Positions 53,778 through 63,174 of a stretch of 64,000 bases of DNA are shown piece by piece. The stretch covers positions 1 through 64,000 of the forward strand of contig JANQKY010000071.1 in the NCBI GenBank assembly GCA_028280885.1, given 5' to 3'. This DNA comes from Tepidamorphus sp. GTDB lineage: Bacteria; Pseudomonadota; Alphaproteobacteria; Rhizobiales; Tepidamorphaceae. The notes beneath the pieces were generated by a model that did no database searches, was not told the origin of the DNA, and saw nothing but the letters and a program-made list of their open reading frames with translations. The position numbers were made by a program, and so were the translations under genes. How positions within the stretch are numbered: the first letter of the stretch is position 1; each line of letters opens with the position of its first letter.

Positions 53778-53835
53778 GAAACTCCGTGATGGCGTCGCCC
53801 CTTATCGTGGAACGGCGAAACTCCGCCATGGCGTC
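53778..53835. repeat. Imperfect 19-bp direct repeat downstream of iclR
   Basis: GAAACTCCGTGATGGCGTC (53778-53796) and GAAACTCCGCCATGGCGTC (53817-53835) match at 17 of 19 bases, 39 bases apart, in the 269-base gap between iclR and the next gntR. The gap otherwise shows no recognisable gene. A regulatory role is possible but unproven. Confidence 0.45.
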
Positions 53836-54001
53836 AGCCGCCTGTCCTTCAAGGATGTCGTTGACGGCTGTTTCACGGCCCGCTAGGCGGAACTGAAAGA
53901 CGATGGCAAGGCGGGGCGATGGCGCGCTTGAAATCAGACGAAAGATGCCCTCTACAATGTCTGCGAACGTCGGCAATCCGCCGGCCTGCCGGGTTGGCCA
54001 T

Positions 54002-54688
54002 ATGAACAAGGATACCAAGGGCGCGGATACCAAGCCGCGGGCAAGCGCCTCAGACCGCATCGTGCGCGATGTTCTGCGCGGGCTCTACGAAGGCCGGTAC
54101 GTCGCCGGACAGCGGCTGGTCGAGCCGGATCTCGTCACGCGCTACAATGTCAGCCGCTCCTCGGTGCGCGAGGCGATCAAGCGGCTCGCCGCCCAGGGTG
54201 TCGTCGAGGCGCAGCACAATCGCGGCGCCCGCATCCGCCAATTGACCCGCAAGGAAGCACGCAACATCCTGATGATCACCGAGGTGATCGTCGGACTGGC
54301 GGCACGCCTTGCCGCCGAGAACATCGATCAGACCGGCGCGCGTGCCGACCTTGAGCAGGCGCTGGCAGCGCTGATGGACGCCAACACAGACGACAACCGC
54401 TACGATTTCGTGCGGATGCGCAACCGGTTTCACCGGACCATGGCGCGCATCAGCGGCAGCCCGGAACTCGAGCAGACGCTTGCCAATCTGCAGGTCCATC
54501 TGGTTCGCAACCGGCTCGTCATGAAGCCGGAAGACCGGGCGGCGTCCTACAAACGGATCGCCGATGCGATCCTGAACGGCGATGGCGTGGCGGCCGAGGA
54601 CGCCGCGCGGCGCCATGTTCGCGTCATGATCGATCTGCTCGACCAGGTCTATGTCCCGCCTTTCCTCGGCGAGGAAACGGTCGACTGA
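54002..54688 (+). CDS. GntR-family (FCD-domain) regulator
   Basis: This regulator of about 228 residues has a winged helix (RDVLRGLYEGRYVAGQRLVE, YNVSRSSVREAIKRLAAQGV) and an FCD domain (RMRNRFHRTMARISGSPELE, DAARRHVRVMIDLLDQVY). ATG 54002 begins just before the DNA-binding domain. Upstream ATGs at 53945 and 53957 are alternatives. It is convergent with the acyl-CoA dehydrogenase and is the only regulator in the 54-62 kb block, so it may bind the shared TGACATAATTG motif there. Confidence 0.9.
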   Translation: MNKDTKGADTKPRASASDRIVRDVLRGLYEGRYVAGQRLVEPDLVTRYNVSRSSVREAIKRLAAQGVVEAQHNRGARIRQLTRKEARNILMITEVIVGLAARLAAENIDQTGARADLEQALAALMDANTDDNRYDFVRMRNRFHRTMARISGSPELEQTLANLQVHLVRNRLVMKPEDRAASYKRIADAILNGDGVAAEDAARRHVRVMIDLLDQVYVPPFLGEETVD

Positions 54689-54690
54689 TC

Positions 54691-54735
54691 AGTCGGCCCG
54701 GGGTTGGTCGGCCCGGGATCAGTCGGCCCGATCGC
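54691..54735. repeat. Three 15-bp tandem repeats at a convergent gene junction
   Basis: Units AGTCGGCCCGGGGTT, GGTCGGCCCGGGATC and AGTCGGCCCGATCGC run head to tail between the gntR stop and the 3' end of the acyl-CoA dehydrogenase, entering its last codons. They share the core GTCGGCCCG. Confidence 0.8.
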
Positions 54736-56017
54736 CGGTCGCGTAGATCCCTTCGCCCAGCGCCTTGTCACTGAGCGCCGGCCCCCAGCCGTCGATGCCG
54801 CCGCGACTGTTGCTGCCGGCCAGTTTCCTGAATTCCATCCGGGCCAGCTGATCGCGGTGGACCTCGTCCGGCCCGTCCGCCAGGCGCAGCAGGCGGGCCG
54901 TGGCATAGGCGGTCGCGGTGCCGAAATCGTTGCTGGTGCCGCCGCCGCCGAAGGCCTGGATTGCCCAGTCGATAACGGTGCAGGCCATGTTCGGCACCGC
55001 CACCTTGATCATCGCGATCTCGGCGCGTGCCTCCTTGTTGCCGACGGTGTCCATCATGTGCGCGGTCCGCAGCGTCAGGAGCCGGCACTGTTCGATCATG
55101 ATGCGCGCTTCGGCGACCCGCTCGCGGGTCACGGACTGTTCCGAAACCGGCTTGCCGAAGGCGACCCGCCGGGTCGTGCGCAGGCACATCCGGGCCAGCG
55201 CCCGTTCGGCAAGGCCGATCAGCCGCATGCAATGATGGATCCGGCCCGGCCCGAGCCGCCCCTGGGCGATTTCGAACCCCCTGCCCTCGCCGAGCAACAT
55301 GTTGGCGGCCGGCACCCGCACATTCTCGAACACCACCTCGGCGGCCCGGTCGGGAACGCCATAGTAGCCGAACACCGGAATCGATCGCCGCACCGTGACG
55401 CCCGGCGTCTCCTTTGGCACCAGGATCATCGACTGCTGCCGGTAGGGCTCGGCCTCCGGGTCGGTCTTGCCCATGAAGATCAGGATCTTGCAGCGCGGAT
55501 CCGTCGCGCCGGTCGTGTACCACTTGTGGCCGTTGATCACGTAGCTGTCGCCGTCGCGCGCGATGCGGCTTTCGATATTCCTGGCATCCGAGGAGGCGAC
55601 GTCCGGCTCGGTCATCGCAAACGAGGAGCGGATCTCGCCGGCAAGCAGTGGTGTCAGCCAGGCACTCTGTTGCTCAGGCGTACCGTAGCGCGCGAGCACT
55701 TCCATGTTGCCCGTGTCGGGCGCCGAACAGTTGAACACTTCAGGCGCGAGATGCGACCGGCCCATGATCTCGCACAGCGGCGCGTAGTCCCGGTTGGAAA
55801 GCCCCGCGCCATGCTCGCTTTCGGGCAGGAACAGGTTCCACAGGCCGGCCGCCCGCGCCAGCGGCTTCAGTTCCTCGACCACCGGCTGGACGCCCCAGGG
55901 CCCGATCTCTTCCGATTCCCGATAGAACCGCTTTTCGTTCGGATAGACGTGCTCCTCCATGAACGACAGCAGGCGCTGTTCCAGCGCGGCGGCCTTGGCG
56001 GAGATATCGGGGATCAT
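54719..56017 (-). CDS. Acyl-CoA dehydrogenase family protein
   Basis: This 432-residue FAD enzyme has [17 protein letters not shown] (flavin/substrate loop) and [20 protein letters not shown], then the C-terminal helical domain ending [15 protein letters not shown] and [16 protein letters not shown]. The ATG at 56017 follows AAAGAGG. It is longer than SCAD-type enzymes and resembles the ACAD10/11-like and FadE-like bacterial group. Its own divergent promoter region is shared with an epoxide-hydrolase-like gene. The substrate is probably an unusual branched or hydroxylated acyl-CoA. Confidence 0.92.
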   Translation of the reverse strand: MIPDISAKAAALEQRLLSFMEEHVYPNEKRFYRESEEIGPWGVQPVVEELKPLARAAGLWNLFLPESEHGAGLSNRDYAPLCEIMGRSHLAPEVFNCSAPDTGNMEVLARYGTPEQQSAWLTPLLAGEIRSSFAMTEPDVASSDARNIESRIARDGDSYVINGHKWYTTGATDPRCKILIFMGKTDPEAEPYRQQSMILVPKETPGVTVRRSIPVFGYYGVPDRAAEVVFENVRVPAANMLLGEGRGFEIAQGRLGPGRIHHCMRLIGLAERALARMCLRTTRRVAFGKPVSEQSVTRERVAEARIMIEQCRLLTLRTAHMMDTVGNKEARAEIAMIKVAVPNMACTVIDWAIQAFGGGGTSNDFGTATAYATARLLRLADGPDEVHRDQLARMEFRKLAGSNSRGGIDGWGPALSDKALGEGIYATGDRAD

Positions 56018-56101
56018 GGGCGTTGCCTCTTTCGACCTTTCATTCGGCGGGAATGGTAGCGTAGCGGGTGCAGTTCGCCAAGATCGTCTGACGAAAATGA
56101 T

Positions 56102-56115
56102 TGACATAATTGCTA
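56102..56115. promoter_or_regulatory. TGACATAATTG motif, divergent promoter site 1
   Basis: TGACATAATTGCTA stands 40 bases before the epoxide-hydrolase-like ATG. The same 11-base core, TGACATAATTG, occurs in reverse orientation at 61217-61230 ahead of the alcohol dehydrogenase, and similarity extends another ten or so bases downstream. The base before it makes TTGACA (a -35 hexamer), and CATAAT inside it could be a -10, so a bound repressor would cover the promoter. Confidence 0.55.
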
Positions 56116-56154
56116 TGCGAAACGAAGATGCGTCTCAGTCTGAGGAGGGTGCAA

Positions 56155-57168
56155 ATGGCCGAAATTACCCACAGAATGGTTGAAACGAACGGGATTCGCA
56201 TGCACATCGCCGAGGCAGGCCCGAAGGACGGCCCGTGCGTCATCATGTGCCACGGCTTCCCGGAATCCTGGTATTCGTGGCGCCATCAGCTGCACGCGCT
56301 CGGCGATGCCGGCTATCACGCGGTGGCGCCTGACATGCGCGGCATGGGCCGCACGTCGCGGCCGCTCGATCCGCGCCTCTATACCCAGCCGCGCCTCGTC
56401 GGCGACATGGTCGGACTGCTGGACCGGTTGCCGCATGACACCGCGGTCATCGCCGGCCATGACTGGGGCGCGCCGGTCGCCTGGAACGCGGCGCTGATGC
56501 GGCCGGACCGGTTTCCCGCCGTGATCGGCCTGAGCGTTCCCTATTACGGCGCGCGCACGACCTTCGCCTACGATCACACGATCCCGCCCTCGATCGCCAT
56601 GGACCGGGAATCCGGCCCGGACGGCTTCCACTACCAGCTCTATTTCAACGAAGTCGGTCGCGCCGAGGCGGATCTCGAGAAGGATCCGCGCGAATGGATC
56701 AAGGGCTTCTTCTTCACCGCCTCCGGCGATGCGCCGGCCGAGGAGGTCAAGCTCGCCGAACGCAAGCGCGGCGATGCGTTGCACGAGGCCTTCGCCTGGC
56801 CCAAGCAGCTTCCCGCCTGGCTCACCGAGGAGGATCTCGACGCATACGCCGCCGACTATGAGCGCACCGGCTTCGCCTCCGCGCTCAACTACTACCGCGC
56901 CGCCGACCACACCTGGCACGAAATGGCCCCGTTCCGCGGCGCCAGGATCACGGTGCCGGCCTGCTTCATCGCCGGCGAGTTCGATCTGGTCATCCTGATG
57001 AACCAGGAGATCACGGAGAACTTTCCCAACGAGGTGCCGGACCTGCGTGCCAATGTGATCATCCCCGGCTGCGGCCACTGGACCCAGCAGGAACGGCCGC
57101 AGGAAACCAATGAGGCGATGCTCGCATTCCTCGCCGATGTCACGTCAGACGGGAGGACCGGACGATGA
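56155..57168 (+). CDS. Epoxide hydrolase-type alpha/beta hydrolase
   Basis: This 337-residue alpha/beta hydrolase has the oxyanion motif CHGFPESWYSWRHQ, the nucleophile elbow IAGHDWGAPVAWN with Asp as nucleophile, a cap domain, the second acid in IAGEFDLVI and the catalytic His in GCGHWTQQERP. Asp nucleophiles point to epoxide hydrolase or haloalkane dehalogenase rather than esterase. The ATG at 56155 follows AGGAGGG. It overlaps a second hydrolase by 4 bases and heads a plus-strand operon with a FadJ-like enzyme. Confidence 0.91.
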   Translation: MAEITHRMVETNGIRMHIAEAGPKDGPCVIMCHGFPESWYSWRHQLHALGDAGYHAVAPDMRGMGRTSRPLDPRLYTQPRLVGDMVGLLDRLPHDTAVIAGHDWGAPVAWNAALMRPDRFPAVIGLSVPYYGARTTFAYDHTIPPSIAMDRESGPDGFHYQLYFNEVGRAEADLEKDPREWIKGFFFTASGDAPAEEVKLAERKRGDALHEAFAWPKQLPAWLTEEDLDAYAADYERTGFASALNYYRAADHTWHEMAPFRGARITVPACFIAGEFDLVILMNQEITENFPNEVPDLRANVIIPGCGHWTQQERPQETNEAMLAFLADVTSDGRTGR

Positions 57169-57905
57169 CCCGCGTCTTCGTACATGGAAATCCGGAAACA
57201 ACCTTCGTTTGGACACCGTTGCTGGAGTCGCTCGAGACGCTGGGGGAGACGGATGTGATCTGTCTGTCGCCGCCAGGCTTCGGCGCGCTGGTGCCGGACG
57301 GCTTCGGCGGAACCCGCGTCGACTACCGCGACTGGCTGATCGGCGAGATCGAGAAGATCGGCACGCCGGTCGACCTGGTTGGCCACGACTGGGGGGCCGG
57401 CCACACCTTTGGTGTCGCGGCGGCACGACCCGACCTGCTCAGAAGCTGGTCGGCCGACTGTTCCGGCCTGGTCCATCCCGACTACGAGTGGCATCCCGCC
57501 GCGCAGGTCTGGCAGACGCCCGGGGACGGCGAGACATCAATCGCCCAGATCATCGAGATGTCGGCCGACGAGCTGACCAACCTGTTCGGTGTCCCAGCCG
57601 CCCTGTCGCCGACGATGGCGGAGAACCTCGATGCGAGGATGGGCGCCTCGATCCTCGGCCTCTATCGCTCAGCCGTACAGCCCGACATGCGCAACCTCGG
57701 AGACGCGCTCGCCGCTGCCGACCGCAAGCCGGCCCTGCTGATCCACGCAACGCAAGACCCCTACGTTCCGCCGGACATGGTCTTCGATGTCGCCAAGCGG
57801 ATCGACGCCGAGATCATGACGCTCGACGGTCTCCAGCACTGGTGGATGTGGGAAGATCCGGACAAGGCGGCAAAGGGCTTCGTCGACTTCTGGGCGGGGG
57901 CGTGA
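57165..57905 (+). CDS. Second Asp-nucleophile alpha/beta hydrolase
   Basis: This 246-residue protein is a compact relative of the gene before it. It has FVHGNPETTFVWTPLLESLE (oxyanion loop HGNPET), VDLVGHDWGAGHTFGV (Asp nucleophile), ATQDPYVPP (acid) and LQHWWMWEDP (His). The HGNP plus HDWG pair is typical of haloalkane dehalogenase and epoxide hydrolase. It overlaps its neighbours by 4 bases on the 5' side and by a GTGA on the 3' side. Two such hydrolases in tandem suggest sequential or complementary ring/ester opening. Confidence 0.88.
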   Translation: MTRVFVHGNPETTFVWTPLLESLETLGETDVICLSPPGFGALVPDGFGGTRVDYRDWLIGEIEKIGTPVDLVGHDWGAGHTFGVAAARPDLLRSWSADCSGLVHPDYEWHPAAQVWQTPGDGETSIAQIIEMSADELTNLFGVPAALSPTMAENLDARMGASILGLYRSAVQPDMRNLGDALAAADRKPALLIHATQDPYVPPDMVFDVAKRIDAEIMTLDGLQHWWMWEDPDKAAKGFVDFWAGA

Positions 57906-57973
57906 AGACGGCCGGCGGTCGCATGCGCGAAATGGTCCCGACTGACGATCACACCAACGCACCCGGGGCCACG

Positions 57974-60085
57974 ATGGTAAAACGCGTCAGGCTCGACCGG
58001 GACGGCGATATCGGCGTCCTGACGTTCGACAATCCGCCGGTCAATGCGGTATCGGCCGAGGTCATCGTTGACCTTGCCGCAGCACTTGACGCCTATGATG
58101 CCGATCCCGGCCTGATCGGCCTGGTCGTTCGCGGTGCCGGGTCCAGCTTCGTTGCCGGCGGCGACATCCGCATCTTCGACGATCCGGCCTTCTCGGCACA
58201 ACCGATCAACACCCTGCTTGCCCGCATCGAGGCAAGCGGCCGGCCCGTCGTTGTCGCCCTTCATGGGTCGGCGCTTGGCGGCGGCCTCGAAATCGCGATG
58301 GCCTGCCACTACCGCGTCGCCGCACCGGAAACGCGCCTCGGTCTGCCGGAGGTGACGCTCGGCCTGATCCCCGGCTCGCTCGGCACACAGCGCCTGCCGA
58401 GGCTGACGTCGCTGGCGCTGGCCGCTGACATGATCTCCACAGGGAAGCCGATCCAATCCGACGCAGCACTCCGGGCCGGCTTGATCGACGACATCGCCGC
58501 GGATCCTCTGACGGCGGCGAAGACAGCCTGCCGGCAGATCGCAAACGCGAATGCGGCTCTGAAGCGGGCCAGCACCCTGCCCGTCCGTGATGCCGCCGAT
58601 GTCGAGGTCCTTCTCGCACCGCTTGACAGGAACGCCGCGGCAAAGCCGCACCTGCCGGCTCTTTCCGCTCTCGCCCGGTCCCTCAGAGCCGCCGCCACAA
58701 AGCCCTGGGCGGAGGGCGAGGCGACGGAGGCCAGGGCCTTCTCCGCTCTGGTTCCCTCCCCGCCATCGCGCGCGTTGCGCCATGTCTTCCTTGCCGAGCG
58801 GGCCGCCCGGCACATTCCGGACCTGCCCGCCGGCACCACGCCGCGCCCGGTCGAACGCGTCGGCATCCTCGGCGCCGGCACGATGGGCACCGGCATTGCC
58901 ATGGCGTTTTCCGATGCCGGATTTCCGGTCGCGCTTGTCGATGCAAGCCAACCGGGGCTCGAACGCGGCCTCGGCCTGATCGACAAAGCCTGTGCCGGCA
59001 GCGTCAAACGCGGGCGGCTCACGGAAGAAGAGGCCGCCAGCTTGCGCGGCAGGATAACCGGATCGCTTAAGATCGATGCCCTGTCCGACGCCGACATGAT
59101 CGTCGAAGCCGTGTTCGAGGACATGGCCCTCAAACAGCGTGTCATGACCGAGCTCGGCACCATCGCCAAACCCGGCGCGGTGATCGCGTCGAACACCTCG
59201 ACGCTCGATATCGATGTGCTGGCCCGGGCCTCGGGCCGTCCGGGGGATGTCGTCGGCACCCATTTCTTCAGCCCGGCCCGGATCATGCGGCTCCTGGAGG
59301 TGGTGCGTGGCGCCGAGACCGCGCCGGACGTGCTTGCGACCGTGATGAAAGTGGCCAGGGCAATCGGCAAGACGGCGGTCGTCAGCGGCGTCTGCTACGG
59401 CTTCATCGGCAACCGCATGGCCGAGGTCTACATGCGCGAAAGCGAGGCGATGCAGCTTGAGGGCGCAAGCCCCGCGGAGATCGACGGCGTCGTCGAGAGC
59501 CCCGACTGGATCGGCATGGCGATGGGCCCCTCGCGCATGCTCGACATGGCCGGCGTCGATGTCGGCGCCAGGACCGTCATCGAGTGGATCAAGAGCGGCG
59601 ACGGTCCGCAGCATCCGGCCTACCGCATCCTCTGCCGCACCCTTAACGAGGCGGGCCGGCACGGCCAGAAGACCGGCCACGGCTACTATCGCTACGAGGG
59701 CCGCGACGCCCTGCCCTCGGCGGAAACGGCCGCGCTCGCCGCGCGCCTCGCCGCCGAACACGGCATCGCCCGGCGCAACGCCATCCCTGAGCGGGAGATC
59801 TTCGAGCGACTGCTCTATGCCATGGTCAACGAGGCGGCGCTGATCCTTGCGGACGGCATCGCGGCGCGCGCCTCCGATATCGATGTCGTGTGGACGGCGG
59901 GCTACGGCTTTCCCGCCTGGCGCGGCGGACCGCTGTTCATGGCCGACGAGATCGGCGCCGGCGAGATCGTCGCGCGGCTCGAACACTATGCGCAAGCGCT
60001 GGGCAACGCGGACGGCCGCTGGACGGTCGCACCGCTGCTGCGCACGCTTGCCGCAAACGGCGGCCGCTTCGCCGACCTGACCTGA
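57974..60085 (+). CDS. FadJ-like enoyl-CoA hydratase/3-hydroxyacyl-CoA dehydrogenase
   Basis: This 703-residue bifunctional beta-oxidation enzyme has an N-terminal crotonase domain (about 1-190: ALGGGLEIAMACHYRV and RLGLPEVTLGLIPG keep both catalytic Glu positions). The NAD-binding 3-hydroxyacyl-CoA dehydrogenase half starts near residue 295 (VGILGAGTMGTGIAMAFSDA) and has GTHFFSPARIMRLLEVV, followed by the C-terminal domain repeats. ATG 57974 gives normal length. GTG 57902 or ATG 57923 would add 17-24 residues. It could serve the acyl-CoA dehydrogenase encoded divergently, or late steps of the aromatic pathway. Confidence 0.92.
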   Translation: MVKRVRLDRDGDIGVLTFDNPPVNAVSAEVIVDLAAALDAYDADPGLIGLVVRGAGSSFVAGGDIRIFDDPAFSAQPINTLLARIEASGRPVVVALHGSALGGGLEIAMACHYRVAAPETRLGLPEVTLGLIPGSLGTQRLPRLTSLALAADMISTGKPIQSDAALRAGLIDDIAADPLTAAKTACRQIANANAALKRASTLPVRDAADVEVLLAPLDRNAAAKPHLPALSALARSLRAAATKPWAEGEATEARAFSALVPSPPSRALRHVFLAERAARHIPDLPAGTTPRPVERVGILGAGTMGTGIAMAFSDAGFPVALVDASQPGLERGLGLIDKACAGSVKRGRLTEEEAASLRGRITGSLKIDALSDADMIVEAVFEDMALKQRVMTELGTIAKPGAVIASNTSTLDIDVLARASGRPGDVVGTHFFSPARIMRLLEVVRGAETAPDVLATVMKVARAIGKTAVVSGVCYGFIGNRMAEVYMRESEAMQLEGASPAEIDGVVESPDWIGMAMGPSRMLDMAGVDVGARTVIEWIKSGDGPQHPAYRILCRTLNEAGRHGQKTGHGYYRYEGRDALPSAETAALAARLAAEHGIARRNAIPEREIFERLLYAMVNEAALILADGIAARASDIDVVWTAGYGFPAWRGGPLFMADEIGAGEIVARLEHYAQALGNADGRWTVAPLLRTLAANGGRFADLT

Positions 60086-60139
60086 CCTGTCACTCCCGGA
60101 CCAAGACCAATCGGAAGGCTGCGCGATGCCGCGATCGTT

Positions 60140-61174
<1,035 letters not shown>

Positions 61175-61216
61175 GGCTTCTCCTCCCTTAAGGCAAATAT
61201 GAATGATGATTTTGTA

Positions 61217-61230
61217 TGACAATTATGTCA
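61217..61230. promoter_or_regulatory. TGACA-ATTA-TGTCA palindrome, divergent promoter site 2
   Basis: TGACAATTATGTCA is a perfect 5+5 palindrome in the divergent gap between the alcohol dehydrogenase and the SDR. Read on the minus strand it contains TGACATAATTG, identical to the core at 56102, and stands 43 bases before the dehydrogenase start, close to the 40-base distance at the other site. Confidence 0.65.
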
Positions 61231-61305
61231 GAATGTCCAATGCCGATGTGATCCCGCATGCGGGATCCGGACACGAAAACAGGACAGGATCGAGGGAGGA
61301 CCGGA

Positions 61306-62088
61306 ATGGACCGGCTTACGGGGAAGGTAGCGCTGATCACGGGCGCGGGAACGGGTGTCGGACGCGCCTGCATGGAGATCTTCGCACAGGAAGGCGCGAA
61401 GGTCGTCGGCGTCTCCCGCACCCAGGCCAATCTCGACGAGGCGCTGGCAGCCGTGAAGGCGGCGGGCGGCGAAGGCGCGGTCGTCTCAGCCGATCTGTCG
61501 ACGCCCGAAGGCGCGGAAAAGGCCGTCAACGCGGCAATCAATGCCTATGGCCGGATCGACGTCCTCGTGAATTCCGCCGGCGTCGGCTACAACCATGTCG
61601 CCTCCAGCCCCGGCTCGATGGACGACACGATCAACACGACGCCGGAAAAATGGCGCGAAGTGATCGCGATCAACCTGGATTCCGGCTTCTACATGTGCCG
61701 GCTGGTGATCCCGATCATGCAGAAACAGGGCGGCGGCTCGGTCGTCAACGTGACCTCGATTTCCGGCTACCAGGGCCTTCCCGGCGCACACACCTACACG
61801 GCGGCCAAGGGCGGCATGATCAACCTGACCCGCTCGCTATGCGTCGCCTATGCCAATGACGGCATTCGCGCCAATGCAATCGCGCCGGGCTTCATCGCGA
61901 CCCGCATGGTCGCCGACTTCCTGCCCCTGTTCGATGACGAGGCGGTGGCGGACTCGATCACGCCGATGCGCCGTCCGGGCACGCCGGAGGAAATGGCCTA
62001 TGGCTGCCTCTACTTCGCTTGCGATGAATCGAGCTATTGCAACGGATCGGTGCTGACCATCGACGGTGGCACGACCGCGCGCCAGTAG
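61306..62088 (+). CDS. Short-chain dehydrogenase/reductase
   Basis: This 260-residue SDR has KVALITGAGTGVGRACMEIF (TGxxxGxG), VLVNSAGVGYN, the catalytic Ser in VTSISGYQG, and Tyr/Lys in HTYTAAKGGMINL. The start at 61306 follows GGGAGGA. It is divergent from the zinc dehydrogenase with the shared palindrome between them. The two oxidoreductases may act on the same imported polyol or on hydroxy intermediates of the block. Confidence 0.94.
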   Translation: MDRLTGKVALITGAGTGVGRACMEIFAQEGAKVVGVSRTQANLDEALAAVKAAGGEGAVVSADLSTPEGAEKAVNAAINAYGRIDVLVNSAGVGYNHVASSPGSMDDTINTTPEKWREVIAINLDSGFYMCRLVIPIMQKQGGGSVVNVTSISGYQGLPGAHTYTAAKGGMINLTRSLCVAYANDGIRANAIAPGFIATRMVADFLPLFDDEAVADSITPMRRPGTPEEMAYGCLYFACDESSYCNGSVLTIDGGTTARQ

Positions 62089-62163
62089 CGCTCACGACAA
62101 TACGAGACAAGGGGCAAACATACGGGCGGAAGCGACCGGACGCCGCGCTGCCGGTCGCCGCCC

Positions 62164-63171
62164 TCAGGCGCGGCGGATGGCGTTCACGTTGGCCGAGATC
62201 AGCGCCAGGATCAGGATCGTGCCCTGCACGATGTACTGCCAGAAGGTCGGAACGCCCATCACCGACAGCCCGTTGTTGATCACGCCGATCAACAGCACCC
62301 CGACCGCGGTTCCAAGCACATGGAACTTGCCCGGTTTGATGGTCGATGCCCCGATGAAAACGGCGACGAAGGCGTTCAGAAGATAGGTCTCGCCGACCCC
62401 CTGCGGCCGGCCCGCCGCAAGGTTGGCGCCGGCGACGATGCCGCCGAGCGCCGCACAGGCCGCCGCGATCGCCATGCCGATCAGCGCATAGCGCTGGAAC
62501 GAGATGCCCGACAGCCGCGCCGCCTCGCGGTTGCCGCCAAGCGCATACATGTTGCGCCCGGTCTGGGTGTGTTCGAGAAACACCAGGAGCACGACGGCAA
62601 GCCCGGTCAGGATCAGCACCGGATTGGGCACCCCGCCGATCTTGCCCTGGCCGATGATCTTGAAGGCATCGGGAATGTCGCTGGCATAGACCGTCCGCCC
62701 GCCCGACACGCCGAGAATGAGCCCCGTGACGATGAAGCTCATCGCCAGCGTCTCGACGATCGCCGATATGCCGAGATAGGAGATCAACGCCCCGTTGATC
62801 ATGCCGATGATGGCGGCCAGGAACAGGACGAGGATGATCACCAGCGCGACGGCGCCCATGCCGTCCATGCCCAGTTCCATCAGGAAGCGCGCGGCGAAAT
62901 AGCCGCCGAACGTCGCCATCGCCCCGATCGACAGGTCGAACAGCCCGACCACCATGCAGACCGTCAGGCCGAGCGCGATCATGCCGAGGATCGACACCTG
63001 GTTGAGGATGTTGAACATGTTGCGGAGCGTCATGAAGACCTCCGGCCGGCCAAGGCTGAACACGACGATCAGCACGCACAGCGAGATGATCGTCCCCCAG
63101 CGCGACAGGAAGCCGATCCAGTCGAAGCCGGGTCCGGGCGCGGCTGGCGATGGTGCCGGTGTGCTGGACAT
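62164..63171 (-). CDS. RbsC-type sugar ABC permease
   Basis: This 335-residue permease has about ten membrane helices. It has LTVCMVVGLFDLSIGAMATFGG and GGNREAARLSGISFQRYALI, both characteristic of the RbsC/XylH/AraH family, and the end ILALISANVNAIRRA. It follows the ATPase gene by 3 bases. The sugar or polyol is unknown, but the neighbouring dehydrogenases suggest a polyol. Confidence 0.93.
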   Translation of the reverse strand: MSSTPAPSPAAPGPGFDWIGFLSRWGTIISLCVLIVVFSLGRPEVFMTLRNMFNILNQVSILGMIALGLTVCMVVGLFDLSIGAMATFGGYFAARFLMELGMDGMGAVALVIILVLFLAAIIGMINGALISYLGISAIVETLAMSFIVTGLILGVSGGRTVYASDIPDAFKIIGQGKIGGVPNPVLILTGLAVVLLVFLEHTQTGRNMYALGGNREAARLSGISFQRYALIGMAIAAACAALGGIVAGANLAAGRPQGVGETYLLNAFVAVFIGASTIKPGKFHVLGTAVGVLLIGVINNGLSVMGVPTFWQYIVQGTILILALISANVNAIRRA

Positions 63172-63174
63172 GCG

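Noticed and set aside
57110-57973. In-frame upstream extension of the FadJ-like gene
   Set aside because: It overlaps the second hydrolase and encodes Arg-rich shadow sequence. The crotonase domain starts near 57974.
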